A stretch of DNA of 64,000 bases. Origin: Paenibacillus agilis. Lineage in GTDB: Bacteria > Bacillota > Bacilli > Paenibacillales > Paenibacillaceae. Positions 7,683 through 16,440 of this stretch are shown in pieces. A program made the translations under genes and the position numbers. The stretch is taken from NCBI RefSeq assembly GCF_007786455.1, contig NZ_VNJK01000004.1, forward strand, positions 62,001 to 126,000, in the 5' to 3' direction. Under the pieces are notes generated by a model, which searched no databases, was not told the origin of the DNA, and worked only from the letters and a program-made list of their open reading frames with translations. Every line of letters begins with the position of its first letter. Position 1 is the stretch's first letter.

Positions 7683-9314
7683 TTGGCGAAAAAAGAAACA
7701 TTCATCAAGGGGACGCTTATTATCGCTGCGGCTACGCTCGTAGCCCGGCTATTAGGCGTATTCCAGCGCGTACCGCTTGAGCATATGCTGGGACCTGTAG
7801 GCAATGCCGCCTTCGCCACCTCGCAAAATGTATATTTGCTTATTCTAGCTGTAGCTACAGCTGGTATTCCAAGTACATTAAGCAAGATGGTGTCGGAAAA
7901 ATACGCATTGAACAAAGTGCGAGAAGCTGAGCGCATTTATTATGCAGCACTATTGTTCGGCTTAGTATCCGGTATTGTCGTAACCGTCCTGCTTATCATA
8001 TTTGCGCCTTGGTATGCTAACTTTGCTGGACAGCCAGAAGCGGCACCGGCGATCCGGGCGTTGGCTCCAGCTTTGCTGTTGTTCCCGCTGCTAGCGATGA
8101 TGCGGGGCTATACACAAGGTCGTAATATGATGCAAGCAAGCGGCATATCTCAAATTGTAGAGCAGATATTGCGTGTAGTTACAGCCATCGCGCTGGCGCT
8201 GATCTTGGTGAATAGCGGTGCTTCGCAAGGATATGCTGCGGCAGGGGCTTCGTTCGGCGGCGTATTCGGCAGCATCGGTGCTTTTGTCGTCATGGTTTAC
8301 TACTTGCGAAAATTGCGTAAAGCGGACCGTGAAGCAGGTCTTCGTGCGCGCAGCATGGGTGGACAAGTTGTTCCACTGCGCGATATTTTCGCATCTATCT
8401 TTACCCTTTCTGTTCCGATCGTTATTTCTATGTTGGCTGTACCTGCTGTGAATATGATTGACTCAACGTTCACGATACCTTTATTGACGCCTAGCCTTGG
8501 GGAAGCTCAAGCAACGTACTTGTACGGTATACTTGGCCAACGAGGACAATCTATTGCAGGGATACCGCCGATCTTGGCAATCGCACTAAGCACATCGCTT
8601 ATTCCGGTTATTTCATCGGCTTACGCGAAGCGGGATATGCCACATTTGCAGCGTCAAGTTACGCTAGCGATGCGCATTTCCGTGTTGAGCGGTATGCCGC
8701 TAGTGCTTGCACTTAGCGTTGGGGCGTTCTCTGTAAATGGATTTATTTTTAGTACGATGGATGGAGCGAGCATCATTTCGATGCAGACACTCGCTACCAT
8801 ATTCCAAATTTCCATGATGACGTCCAGCTCGATCTTGATCGGACTAGGCAAGCCGTATATTGCGATGATTAGTGTATCAGGGGGCATCATTTTGAAGCTC
8901 GTGATGAGCTTCGTGTTAGCTCCGTTCCTAGGGATTTACGGAATTATTGCAGCGACGATGATTGCATTTTTTGTAATCACCTACTTAAACTTGCGCGTAC
9001 TGAAGAAAGTAGTCAAATTCTCGGTTATCGGCAAGCGTTGGCCAGGATTTATATTGGCGACATTGGCAGCAGGCGGTACAGGTTATGCGGTTGAGTATAT
9101 TGGTCAACAAATTTCACTGCATACGCCAGTGCCTGATAAGCTTGGGCTATTCTTCACAGCAGCATTCGTATCTATTACGGTTCTTGTTCTGTTTGTAGTT
9201 GGCTTGGTCATATTCCGAGTTATTCGGAATGAGGAGTTATCAGGCTATCCGAAAGCTGTACAGAAGCTGCTGCGACCGCTCATGCGTTTACAGCCGAGCC
9301 GTGCAAGCAAGTAG
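7683..9314 (+). CDS. murJ: MurJ/YtgP-type lipid II flippase (MOP superfamily)
   Basis: 543 residues with about 14 membrane segments, matching the 544-residue length of B. subtilis YtgP (MurJ). The N-terminus FIKGTLIIAAATLVARLLGV is typical of the polysaccharide-biosynthesis/MATE-like branch of the MOP superfamily. YtgP flips undecaprenyl-linked lipid II across the membrane for wall synthesis. Close relatives such as SpoVB act during spore cortex formation, and I cannot fully exclude that paralog; length and N-terminus favour YtgP. The start is TTG 7683 with AGAAGGGAAA upstream. A strong hairpin follows 48 nt after the stop. Confidence 0.8.
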   Translation: MAKKETFIKGTLIIAAATLVARLLGVFQRVPLEHMLGPVGNAAFATSQNVYLLILAVATAGIPSTLSKMVSEKYALNKVREAERIYYAALLFGLVSGIVVTVLLIIFAPWYANFAGQPEAAPAIRALAPALLLFPLLAMMRGYTQGRNMMQASGISQIVEQILRVVTAIALALILVNSGASQGYAAAGASFGGVFGSIGAFVVMVYYLRKLRKADREAGLRARSMGGQVVPLRDIFASIFTLSVPIVISMLAVPAVNMIDSTFTIPLLTPSLGEAQATYLYGILGQRGQSIAGIPPILAIALSTSLIPVISSAYAKRDMPHLQRQVTLAMRISVLSGMPLVLALSVGAFSVNGFIFSTMDGASIISMQTLATIFQISMMTSSSILIGLGKPYIAMISVSGGIILKLVMSFVLAPFLGIYGIIAATMIAFFVITYLNLRVLKKVVKFSVIGKRWPGFILATLAAGGTGYAVEYIGQQISLHTPVPDKLGLFFTAAFVSITVLVLFVVGLVIFRVIRNEELSGYPKAVQKLLRPLMRLQPSRASK

Positions 9315-9361
9315 TAAGTAGAACCTGGATTATTGGATTATAAGGTCAAATAAGATCAAGT

Positions 9362-9423
9362 AAGACCATCTCGATGATAGATCAGCCAGCAGCTGATTCT
9401 TTTGTCGAGATGGTCTTTTTTTG
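9362..9423. terminator. Terminator between convergent murJ and DUF2515 genes
   Basis: 13-bp perfect arms (AAGACCATCTCGA / TCGAGATGGTCTT) with a 30-nt loop containing a smaller hairpin, then T7 on the plus strand. It may also serve the minus-strand gene, though with a poorer U-tract. Confidence 0.8.
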
Positions 9424-9447
9424 TTCAGGTAAGTGCCTGCCGTTAAA

Positions 9448-10869
9448 TCACTTCATGCTGTTCTTGTTTGCTGCGATTCGAGCCAGGGACTGCATCTCAT
9501 TTAACAGTTCATTATGTGCATCGTTCATGTCGATAGCGTGCGGGACAGTTGGCAAATATAAATCATGCACAGCCCTTTCGTCATGGAGCCAATCGCCAAC
9601 CTCGATAGGTGCATGCTGCTCGTCCTGCCATACCTCCACCAATCGTGGGCTGTAGGCAACATTTGTGGTACGATCGCGCCGCAAAGCGAGCTTATCAAGC
9701 GTGAACCGATGAGGCCAGTAGTCTGCTCTTGATCCAGTATGTGGAACGGTGCGGGCGAACTTCTGGACTCCTTCTAGCACGTCCGGTATGTCAAACATAA
9801 TGGTGTACAGCTGTTTCCCAAATGCAATGCGCTCTTCTAGATTATCGAAGCGTTCTAGCGTTAATCCGACCAAGCGCGCGGGAGATGTTGCGTGAGGCGT
9901 CTGGGTCGGAAAGACAATCTGATTCATTTGCAGCAAGCCATGAGCCAGAAAATCTTTGCGCTGTATAATATGCTGCTGAAAGGCAGGGTTCTGTACAACT
10001 CTACCTTCGATTACATTCTGTTCGTTAATAATGAGAGAGATCGTCAGCAGCGGACTGTTCGGTTGAATCCAAAATGTATCCCATACTGGTGTCATAAAGG
10101 CAGATACGCCGAAGAACGGGAGCAAATGAAATAGGCTTTTACCGCTCTTGCGGCTGGATGCGTACAACAATAGTTGGCAATAGGCATCATGAAAAATTAA
10201 AGCGTTGCATCTTTCCAACATGCGATAGCTCCAGTGACGATATTCGCTGTTCATGAAGGCTGGCAGCCATTCGCCCTTCAGATCGGTCATATTATAGCCG
10301 CCATTGCGGGATACCATATGGGCAAGTAATGCCCAATGCAACTCCGGGTGCGATGTGTACATCCGTAAATAAGCAGCCGTTCGAGTAATATTGCTCCGAT
10401 TCGCATTGCGTACACTTCGTTTAATATATTGAATAAGCTCTCGTTCATCGCGACTAAGGTGATGACGATGTATGGTATGGAATAGGGAGTCTGCACTTTT
10501 TTGTTTCCCTTGCTCCAGGAAATATCGCTTTAGATTATCCTCTATTCGTATTACGAGTGAATCGTTCCATTCTAATGTGCGCGGGCGTTGAGGCAGCCAA
10601 CGGGCCATTGCATTGTCAATCACACGGCGTATGGTATTACAGGTTGTGCGAATGAACTGTTGTACAAGTTTGATGGTTTCCTTCCAAGGGATACGCGTTA
10701 ATTTGCTCAAAGCAGCACAAGGCTCCTTCCAAAAAAGAAATGTTAGCTTTCGTCCGAAGTGAGCTGATGAGGTTAGTATACCCATTGGAAGGAGGTTTGT
10801 AACAAGAGGTTTGACATAAGCCGTTAAATAGTGAAACAATAAAATGATAAATAGCTTATTGCACAACAA
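9448..10869 (-). CDS. DUF2515 family protein (YppC-like)
   Basis: Up to 473 residues. The body (about 75-440) is an all-helical soluble protein rich in His, Trp and Arg that I assign to DUF2515, typified by B. subtilis YppC; its function is unknown. The first 30 residues of the open frame are hydrophobic and probably not translated. A possible start is M29 (about 10785), but no clear ribosome site supports it. A GGAAGGAG sits before an in-frame TTG further in. The N-terminus is therefore unsettled. The gene is divergent from the thioredoxin-like gene and convergent with murJ. Confidence 0.72.
   Translation of the reverse strand: MLCNKLFIILLFHYLTAYVKPLVTNLLPMGILTSSAHFGRKLTFLFWKEPCAALSKLTRIPWKETIKLVQQFIRTTCNTIRRVIDNAMARWLPQRPRTLEWNDSLVIRIEDNLKRYFLEQGKQKSADSLFHTIHRHHLSRDERELIQYIKRSVRNANRSNITRTAAYLRMYTSHPELHWALLAHMVSRNGGYNMTDLKGEWLPAFMNSEYRHWSYRMLERCNALIFHDAYCQLLLYASSRKSGKSLFHLLPFFGVSAFMTPVWDTFWIQPNSPLLTISLIINEQNVIEGRVVQNPAFQQHIIQRKDFLAHGLLQMNQIVFPTQTPHATSPARLVGLTLERFDNLEERIAFGKQLYTIMFDIPDVLEGVQKFARTVPHTGSRADYWPHRFTLDKLALRRDRTTNVAYSPRLVEVWQDEQHAPIEVGDWLHDERAVHDLYLPTVPHAIDMNDAHNELLNEMQSLARIAANKNSMK
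10811..10840 (+). promoter_or_regulatory. SigA-type promoter of the thioredoxin-like gene
   Basis: Perfect TTGACA, 18-nt spacer, AACAAT. It lies 46 nt before the ATG and inside the doubtful 5' part of the DUF2515 frame, which argues that DUF2515 starts further in. Confidence 0.55.
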
Positions 10870-10885
10870 AGAGGAGTGAATCGTT

Positions 10886-11224
10886 ATGGAAAAAGTATCA
10901 ACAACAGAACGCTTTAATGAAGTGATTGCTCAAAATGGAACAACGATTGCTGTATTTAAGACAAGCTGGTGCCCGGATTGTCATTTTATCGATCCATTCA
11001 TGCCTGAAGTCGTACAAATTTATGATAAAGCAACTTTTATTGAAGTTGATGCAGAAGCGCTGCAAGATGTTGCTTCCGAACTTAACATTATGGGCATCCC
11101 GAGCTTTGTTGCATTTAAAGGCGGCAAAGAAACGATTCGCTTTGTGAATAAGCTGCGTAAGTCGCGTACGGAAATTGAAGAGTTCGTTCAACGCGCATTG
11201 GCTGTAGCTGAAGCACTAAACTAA
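10886..11224 (+). CDS. Thioredoxin-like protein with WCPDC motif (YtpP-like)
   Basis: 112 residues with a complete thioredoxin fold. The redox motif is W28-C29-P-D-C32, and the cis-proline segment is MGIPSF near residue 71. CPDC rather than CGPC suggests a specialised thiol-disulfide or bacilliredoxin-like role, as in YtpP-type proteins, rather than the main thioredoxin; trxA itself is at 47546. The product has no signal peptide, so it is cytosolic. AAGAGGAG lies 9 nt before the ATG. The gene is monocistronic, between its own promoter and a terminator. Confidence 0.87.
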   Translation: MEKVSTTERFNEVIAQNGTTIAVFKTSWCPDCHFIDPFMPEVVQIYDKATFIEVDAEALQDVASELNIMGIPSFVAFKGGKETIRFVNKLRKSRTEIEEFVQRALAVAEALN

Positions 11225-11246
11225 CGAATCAAAATGATACAGCATG

Positions 11247-11286
11247 GCCTCCTATTGCTAGCTAAGAGTAGGGGGCTATTGTTTTG
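11247..11286 (+). terminator. Terminator of the thioredoxin-like gene
   Basis: An 8-bp stem (GCCTCCTA / TAGGGGGC, one G-U pair), then TATTGTTTT. Confidence 0.65.
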
Positions 11287-11458
11287 CAATTTTTGTCACA
11301 AAAAAGTCGTTCTTTTATATAGGTTTTCCGTTATAATGAAATTCATTGGCACAGTTTGTCATATTTCCCCATAGAGCGTTCTGGGGCAGAATGCTCGGCG
11401 ATGAATGCAGTGCATTTATGAGGGGATAGCCATGAAATTGAAATGAACGACAGGTCAG

Positions 11459-12403
11459 GTGAATAATGTGGATAGCAAACAGCTCACCAAGCTGAAGAGA
11501 TTTGCCTACCTCGTCTGTTTCGGGATGTTCTTCGTCGTTCTCAACGGAGCAGTAGTAACGAAGACCGGATCAGGCGAAGGCTGCGGGACAGACTGGCCTC
11601 TCTGTAATGGAGAGTTTATACCCGCATACACGATTGAATCCATGATTGAATATTCGCACCGATTGGTTAGTGGGATTGAAGGCCTGCTAGTCATTGCAAT
11701 CTTCGTATGGGTTATCCGTCAGCTTAAGAAGAAAGATGCCGTATTCTATGCATCCTTAACTTTGATTTTTACCGTGATTCAGGCGTTAATGGGAGCGCTT
11801 GCAGTTATGTACGTGCAAGTCCCCGCGGTTATGGCATTACACTTTGGTTTTTCGATTATTGCATTTGCGTCATCGTTCTTGCTCAGCATAGCTATACGAA
11901 GGTATGCGAACAATCCAGAAGCTACAGAGGTTGTTGGGGGAACCCCTGTCAACGACACATTCCGTTACGGAGTATGGTTTACCTTATTGTATACATATAT
12001 CGTCATTTATGTAGGGGCATTTGTTCGACATACCGATTCAGGCGGGGGCTGCCTAGGATGGCCGCTCTGCAATGGAGAGCTTATTCCTGAATTGACGGGT
12101 GGTACACTTATCGCCTTCTTGCATCGTGTAGCAGCAGCTTTGCTAGTTCTCGTTGTAGCAGCGATGTCTCATTTTGCTTATCATTCTCATAAAGATAATC
12201 GCGAAATTCAGCTGTGCGGCATTTGGGCACTTATCCTTACGATTATGCAGGTGTTAAGTGGGGCGCTCGTTGTTTTCACTGTTACGGACAAAAATTGGTT
12301 CCTGTTCACAGGATTGCTTCATACCGTACTCATTTGCTTATTATTTAGCGTACTTTGTCATCTTAGCATTCGAGTTTGGCAGCTGCGAACGAAGCGGCAA
12401 TAA
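11459..12403 (+). CDS. ctaA: Heme A synthase (CtaA/COX15)
   Basis: 314 residues with eight membrane segments in two homologous four-helix halves. The paired Cys loop is seen as GEGCGTDWPLCNGE in the first half and GGGCLGWPLCNGE in the second, and the heme-ligand histidines lie in EYSHR, ALHF, FLHRV and LLHT. CtaA oxidises the C8 methyl of heme O to give heme A for aa3-type oxidases. ctaB and the cta oxidase genes, usual neighbours in Bacillus, are not here. GTG 11459 is listed; GTG 11468 has AGGTGA at closer spacing and is equally possible. A four-codon frame with a good ribosome site (ATG 11432 to TGA 11446) lies just upstream. Confidence 0.93.
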   Translation: MNNVDSKQLTKLKRFAYLVCFGMFFVVLNGAVVTKTGSGEGCGTDWPLCNGEFIPAYTIESMIEYSHRLVSGIEGLLVIAIFVWVIRQLKKKDAVFYASLTLIFTVIQALMGALAVMYVQVPAVMALHFGFSIIAFASSFLLSIAIRRYANNPEATEVVGGTPVNDTFRYGVWFTLLYTYIVIYVGAFVRHTDSGGGCLGWPLCNGELIPELTGGTLIAFLHRVAAALLVLVVAAMSHFAYHSHKDNREIQLCGIWALILTIMQVLSGALVVFTVTDKNWFLFTGLLHTVLICLLFSVLCHLSIRVWQLRTKRQ

Positions 12404-12408
12404 CACAA

Positions 12409-12466
12409 AAGCAGACCGCTGCACGTTTATCACTTCGATACGTGTCATCTGGTCTGCTTCTTTTTA
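12409..12466 (+). terminator. Terminator of ctaA
   Basis: 9-bp arms (AAGCAGACC / GGTCTGCTT), an inner GCACG/CGTGT stem, then CTTTTT. Confidence 0.8.
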
Positions 12467-12576
12467 ATCTCGATATGATGCTTTAACAATAATCGTAATG
12501 AATCATCGTTACCTATCATTGCTGATATTCGCTCCTTTTGCATGCAGCATGAGGATGGGGTGCTAAGCAGCTTCGC

Positions 12577-12729
12577 TTACTCTGCCATTCGGCCCAAAAA
12601 TACGACAGCTGCAACAGCTTTAGCTACGACGATCCAGCGATTGTTCCAAATTAGTTTTGCTGGAACTTGTTGTCCTTGAGTCTGAATTGTTGTCACTTGA
12701 GTAGTTGTTGTGTTCTGAGTTGTTTTCAT
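12577..12729 (-). CDS. Small Thr/Gln-rich protein with one hydrophobic segment, 50 aa
   Basis: A 50-codon gene. The N-terminal half is Thr/Gln-rich (MKTTQNTTTTQVTTIQTQGQ). The C-terminal half is WNNRWIVVAKAVAAVVFLGR, one amphipathic or membrane helix. A textbook GGAGG site lies 9 nt before the ATG, and the frame is free of rare-codon runs, so it is very likely translated. I do not recognise the family. It is flanked by the ctaA terminator and, divergently, by the HEPN gene. It could be a small membrane or spore peptide; nothing in the sequence decides this. Confidence 0.6.
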   Translation of the reverse strand: MKTTQNTTTTQVTTIQTQGQQVPAKLIWNNRWIVVAKAVAAVVFLGRMAE

Positions 12730-12972
12730 AAGTAGTACCTCCGTGTTTTCTTCGTTTTGTGTAATTTTTTTATTCGTTGTTGTTCTTTGATGACTTTATT
12801 GTATCGTTTCGTAAGGTGACGAACCATTGAACCGACTTACTGGAAGCTTACAATATCGTAACTTGGCGATTTGTTTCGAAAGGATGGAGTATGAAGCGAG
12901 GCTATTAGAGTCATGTTAACCATATAGAGGGAGAGGGTTACCGTCATTTCATTAACGGATGGAGGACGTATT

Positions 12973-13689
12973 ATGCTCCGAATGTTGTTCGGTGAAGCGC
13001 CTCGCATAGATGAGGGCGAATTGAAAGATGCGTGGGCAAGCATGGATCATTATTTAACATTGGTTCGACAACAGATGGCTAAGAGTGGTGATCCTGATCA
13101 TGATTGGCGCAAAGTGGAGGTTTGGGCAGTCGGATTGCAAACATCGTTGGACGAGCTGGAGCAAAGTGTATATGCTTCAGGACGATTTGCTGATCGTGTA
13201 ACAAAGCTGTATCAAGAAGAAATGAGTGATATCGAGCTTGATGATTATTATCGGCATGTATATTTCTATAAAAATGGCTTTATTCGCGTGTTTTCTATTC
13301 TAGACAAATTAGGGACATTGTTGAACGAGGTATTGTCACTGCATACGCAGAAAGTAAAGCAGCATTTTTCCTTTTTTACGGTGTTGCGTCAAATGAGCTA
13401 TTTACATACAGCTCCAGTCCTTCTAGAGCAGCTCACTGGCATTAAAGAAACGTACAAAGAAGAGATGCAGCGTCTTCGTAAACGCAGAAATATGGAAATT
13501 CATCACATGAATACGGAAATGCAGGATGATCTATGGCAGCGTCATCGAAGTCTTAATGACAAGGTGAAATTAGAAGATATACAAGCCAATATGCGAGATT
13601 TGCAGAAAAGCTTAACAATGGTTTGTCAGACGATCGTGTATATATTTGAACATTTATGTCAGGTAAAAGCCCGGTCCACACAGCCATAA
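12973..13689 (+). CDS. Cthe_2314-type HEPN domain protein
   Basis: 238 residues, all helical and soluble. The RX4H motif that defines catalytic HEPN ribonucleases is visible at R172-N-M-E-I-H177, within RRNMEIHHM. The length and N-terminal pattern suit the Cthe_2314-like HEPN family found in Firmicutes. HEPN proteins often act as toxin RNases, but here no MNT-type nucleotidyltransferase antitoxin is next to it, so a plain toxin-antitoxin role is not supported. GGAGG lies 7 nt before the ATG. The terminator after it makes it monocistronic. Cellular role is unknown. Confidence 0.72.
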   Translation: MLRMLFGEAPRIDEGELKDAWASMDHYLTLVRQQMAKSGDPDHDWRKVEVWAVGLQTSLDELEQSVYASGRFADRVTKLYQEEMSDIELDDYYRHVYFYKNGFIRVFSILDKLGTLLNEVLSLHTQKVKQHFSFFTVLRQMSYLHTAPVLLEQLTGIKETYKEEMQRLRKRRNMEIHHMNTEMQDDLWQRHRSLNDKVKLEDIQANMRDLQKSLTMVCQTIVYIFEHLCQVKARSTQP

Positions 13690-13707
13690 AATAAAGGATT
13701 ATCAATA

Positions 13708-13753
13708 GGTTCAAGTACCCGAGAATGATGATGGTGCTTGGACCGTTTTATTT
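13708..13753 (+). terminator. Terminator of the HEPN gene
   Basis: 12-bp arms (GGTTCAAGTACC / GGTGCTTGGACC, two G-U pairs), 13-nt loop, then GTTTTATTT. Confidence 0.8.
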
Positions 13754-13852
13754 GGCAGTTGCATATTCCACCGTTTCACTAGGACAAATTTATGTTCTAT
13801 GCATATCGTAAAGAGAGATAGTAGAAACCAAACCAAATGGGTGGGATTCGTT

Positions 13853-14929
13853 ATGAACATTCTAATGGTTGCACCTGAACAAATACCAGTTCCGGGAAAC
13901 GGTTCCGTGGAAATTTGTATGCTTGCGATTGCGAAAAGGCTCGCCAAAACCGAGAAAGTAACGATCGTTAGCAGAAAAAGTGCAGGTTTGCAGCCGTTAA
14001 GCAAGTTGGGTAATTTAACCATTGCTCGTGTCCTAGGAGGAAGTTCACAGACGTATCTCTCATCGGTCCTTCACTATATTGAAGATAAGCAATATGATCT
14101 GATTCAAGTAGATAACCGTCCTCATTATATGACGGCTATTAAACAGGCAAAGCCAGACACCCCTGTCACTCTGTTTCTCCACTCGTTAACCTTCGTACCG
14201 GCTTCAAAGGCTGTATCCAAAAGCATAGCCTTCTCCGATTGCATCATTGTAAACAGCGACTCGCTCAAACACAGGATCGCACAACGATTCCCTCAAGTGG
14301 CACATAAATTAAATCGAATTCATCTTGGTGTTGATATAGAAGCCTTTACTCCATCCTCCGAGCGGGGGCGGAGAAAGTTTTTTCATGTTCTTTTTGCGGG
14401 CAGGGTTATTCCGAGAAAAGGAGTGCCTGTCATTGTACGCGCGATGAGCATCGTTCGCAAGCAAGTTCCACATGCGAAACTTATCATTGTCGGTACCGGC
14501 AAAGCAAATTATTTGAAAGAACTTAAGGCGCTAGCTAAGCTGCATAACGTAGATGTAGAGTTCAAGGGACGTGTGTCGCATACAAATATGAGTAGTATGT
14601 ACAGGGCTGCAGATTGCTTTGTATGCCCATCCCAGCAGCATGAAGCCTTCGGTCTTGTCAACGTAGAGGCGTTGTCATCTGGGCTGCCTATTGTAGCTTC
14701 TAACATCGGAGGCATAAAAGAAATCGTAAAACATGACTCCAACGGATACTTAGTTAATCCTTATACAAAAATTGAAGCCCACGCTAAATGGCTTATATCG
14801 CTAGCAATGAACAAGAAGGCTGCTGATAAGCTTGCAAAGCAAGCCAGAAAGGATGCGGTCGAACGTTTCAGCTGGAAGCGTACCGCAGCAAACTTGATTA
14901 AGGTATATAAGCGTGTTATTGCTGGATGA
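13853..14929 (+). CDS. GT4 glycosyltransferase, CotSA-like
   Basis: 358 residues from ATG 13853, chosen because GGTGG lies 8 nt before it; the frame is open further upstream. GT-B fold: the N-terminal acceptor domain begins MNILMVAPEQIPVPGNGSVE, and the C-terminal donor domain carries LFAGRVIPRKG and the EX7E motif EAFGLVNVE. From memory the N-terminus closely resembles B. subtilis CotSA, a spore-coat glycosyltransferase. It would transfer a sugar from a nucleotide-activated donor in the cytoplasm. The next gene is a second GT4 enzyme 33 nt downstream, so the two probably act on one glycan. A spore-coat role is inferred from resemblance. Confidence 0.82.
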   Translation: MNILMVAPEQIPVPGNGSVEICMLAIAKRLAKTEKVTIVSRKSAGLQPLSKLGNLTIARVLGGSSQTYLSSVLHYIEDKQYDLIQVDNRPHYMTAIKQAKPDTPVTLFLHSLTFVPASKAVSKSIAFSDCIIVNSDSLKHRIAQRFPQVAHKLNRIHLGVDIEAFTPSSERGRRKFFHVLFAGRVIPRKGVPVIVRAMSIVRKQVPHAKLIIVGTGKANYLKELKALAKLHNVDVEFKGRVSHTNMSSMYRAADCFVCPSQQHEAFGLVNVEALSSGLPIVASNIGGIKEIVKHDSNGYLVNPYTKIEAHAKWLISLAMNKKAADKLAKQARKDAVERFSWKRTAANLIKVYKRVIAG

Positions 14930-14962
14930 AGCTGAGGGATGGTAAGGAGGGGGAGAGCTTGA

Positions 14963-16015
14963 ATGAAAGAACCTGGATTAAATAAAAAGCGCTTAACGAT
15001 CGTTCAAGTCATATCGAATCTTCCTAATGCTCACCCGGTGCCGTCAAACAAAGGAGGAACGGAGAAGATCGTGTATGAGCTGACAGAAGAGCTAGTTCGG
15101 CGAGGACATGATGTATATTTGTTTGCGGCGCAAGGCAGCAAGAGCAGTGCTAAGCTTATACAATATCCAAGATCATTGAAAAAAAGCGGTATTGGAGCCT
15201 TTGTGCTGAGTAAATTGCCAAAACATACAGATATTATTCACGATCACACCTTTCACTCTGCGTTAGGTATCAACCGAAGGGTTCCTACTGTATGCACGAT
15301 TCACATGCCTGTAAAAAACAGAGCGGATTATCCCGTATATGTGAGTAAAAGAGCACGGAAAGTGAACGGTAAAAATAGAGGATTCTATGTATATAATGGC
15401 ATTAATGCGGACGAGTACGAGTATAGCTCTGACAAACATGGCTATTTGCTATTTATGGGACGGGTTATTAAGAGCAAGGGTATATTACAGGCCATAGAAG
15501 TAGCAGAAAAGACAGGTAAGAGACTCATTATTGCTGGACCAGTCAATTCACAGCTATTTTTTAAGCAAGAGATTAGGCCTCGTATTACCAAAAATCCTAA
15601 CATCCAATATGTAGGTGCAGTACAAGGGAGACAGAAACAAAATTTATTGAAACATGCTGAATGTGTATTGTTTCCTACTTTAATGGAGGAGGCATTTGGG
15701 CTAGTGATGATTGAGGCATTAGCTTGTGGTACACCAGTATTAGCATTAAATAATGGATCAGTTTCAGAGGTGTTGGCAGGATTCCCTTCTTTTGTTTGCA
15801 AAACGGTGGGCGAGATGGTTCGGAAGGTGAAATTGAAAAAGTATCCAAGTTCGCGTGTACTGAGACGATACGTTGTAAAATGGTTTACAAATGCGAAAAT
15901 GACAGAAAACTATTTGGATATATACAGTAAAGTGATACGACTGCATTCGAATAAAAAGATCCGAAAGCCGATTGAAAATGAGCCTATTTCTCCATCATTT
16001 ACGTATCAGTCCTAA
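14963..16015 (+). CDS. GT4 glycosyltransferase (second of pair)
   Basis: 350 residues. The GT-B N-terminal domain begins near VQVISNLPNAHPVPSNKGGT, with the glycine-rich donor or acceptor loop. The donor-site motif EAFGLVMIE (EX7E) is near residue 240, and LLFMGRVIKSKG starts the second domain. A GGAGGGGGAG site stands before the ATG. It follows the CotSA-like gene without a terminator, so it should be in the same operon. The C-terminal 25 residues are basic and poorly conserved in appearance. Acceptor and sugar cannot be named; a joint role in surface or spore-coat glycosylation is inferred from context. Confidence 0.8.
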   Translation: MKEPGLNKKRLTIVQVISNLPNAHPVPSNKGGTEKIVYELTEELVRRGHDVYLFAAQGSKSSAKLIQYPRSLKKSGIGAFVLSKLPKHTDIIHDHTFHSALGINRRVPTVCTIHMPVKNRADYPVYVSKRARKVNGKNRGFYVYNGINADEYEYSSDKHGYLLFMGRVIKSKGILQAIEVAEKTGKRLIIAGPVNSQLFFKQEIRPRITKNPNIQYVGAVQGRQKQNLLKHAECVLFPTLMEEAFGLVMIEALACGTPVLALNNGSVSEVLAGFPSFVCKTVGEMVRKVKLKKYPSSRVLRRYVVKWFTNAKMTENYLDIYSKVIRLHSNKKIRKPIENEPISPSFTYQS

Positions 16016-16062
16016 TTTTAAAATAGCCAAATCAGCTTAGTCTCGTTATAGGATTGATTTAG

Positions 16063-16093
16063 GGCAACCGCTTAAAAATGGGTTGTCTTTTTT
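16063..16093 (+). terminator. Terminator of the glycosyltransferase operon
   Basis: 7-bp stem (GGCAACC / GGTTGTC, one G-U pair), 11-nt loop, six T residues. Confidence 0.75.
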
Positions 16094-16181
16094 ATGTTTT
16101 CATGTAATAAACGCCATATGATTGTCATGCGTTCATTTCCTTGTTTTCATGTAAATTCCAGAAATAATATGATTTTTGCAG

Positions 16182-16210
16182 TTGACATATGCAAAAACGT
16201 ACCGTATACT
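16182..16210 (+). promoter_or_regulatory. SigA promoter of the met riboswitch transcript
   Basis: TTGACA, 17-nt spacer, TATACT: near-consensus. Transcription would start just before the SAM-I aptamer. Confidence 0.8.
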
Positions 16211-16240
16211 TCGTATTAACTTTATAGCAAATAATCAGTT

Positions 16241-16396
16241 TTCTTATCAAGAGTGGCGGAGGGACAGGCCCGATGAAGCCCGGCAACCGATTATGCGACC
16301 CGTTCATTGCAGCGCACGAGCGCAGCAAGTTCGCATGATGTCTATGGTGCTAATTCCTTCAGGATATGTATGTTTATATATCCTGGTAGATGAGAA
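16241..16396 (+). ncRNA. SAM-I (S-box) riboswitch
   Basis: The conserved S-box core is readable: CTTATCAAGAGTGGCGGAGG, then GGGACAGGCCCGATGAAGCC with CGGCAACC, and later GGTGCTAATTCC. The P1 helix closes with TTCTTATC at the 5' end and GATGAGAA at the 3' end. High S-adenosylmethionine stabilises P1, which releases the downstream terminator and shuts off expression. It lies between a near-consensus promoter and the metNPQ methionine importer, exactly the expected context. The variable P3/P4 region is somewhat long. Confidence 0.95.
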
Positions 16397-16440
16397 AAGG
16401 TGAGCTTCAATTTTCTGAAACATTTTCATGTGAATGACGA

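Noticed and set aside
9892-10134. 80-codon plus-strand frame inside the DUF2515 gene
   Set aside because: It is the shadow of a long minus-strand gene and has no ribosome site or recognisable domain.
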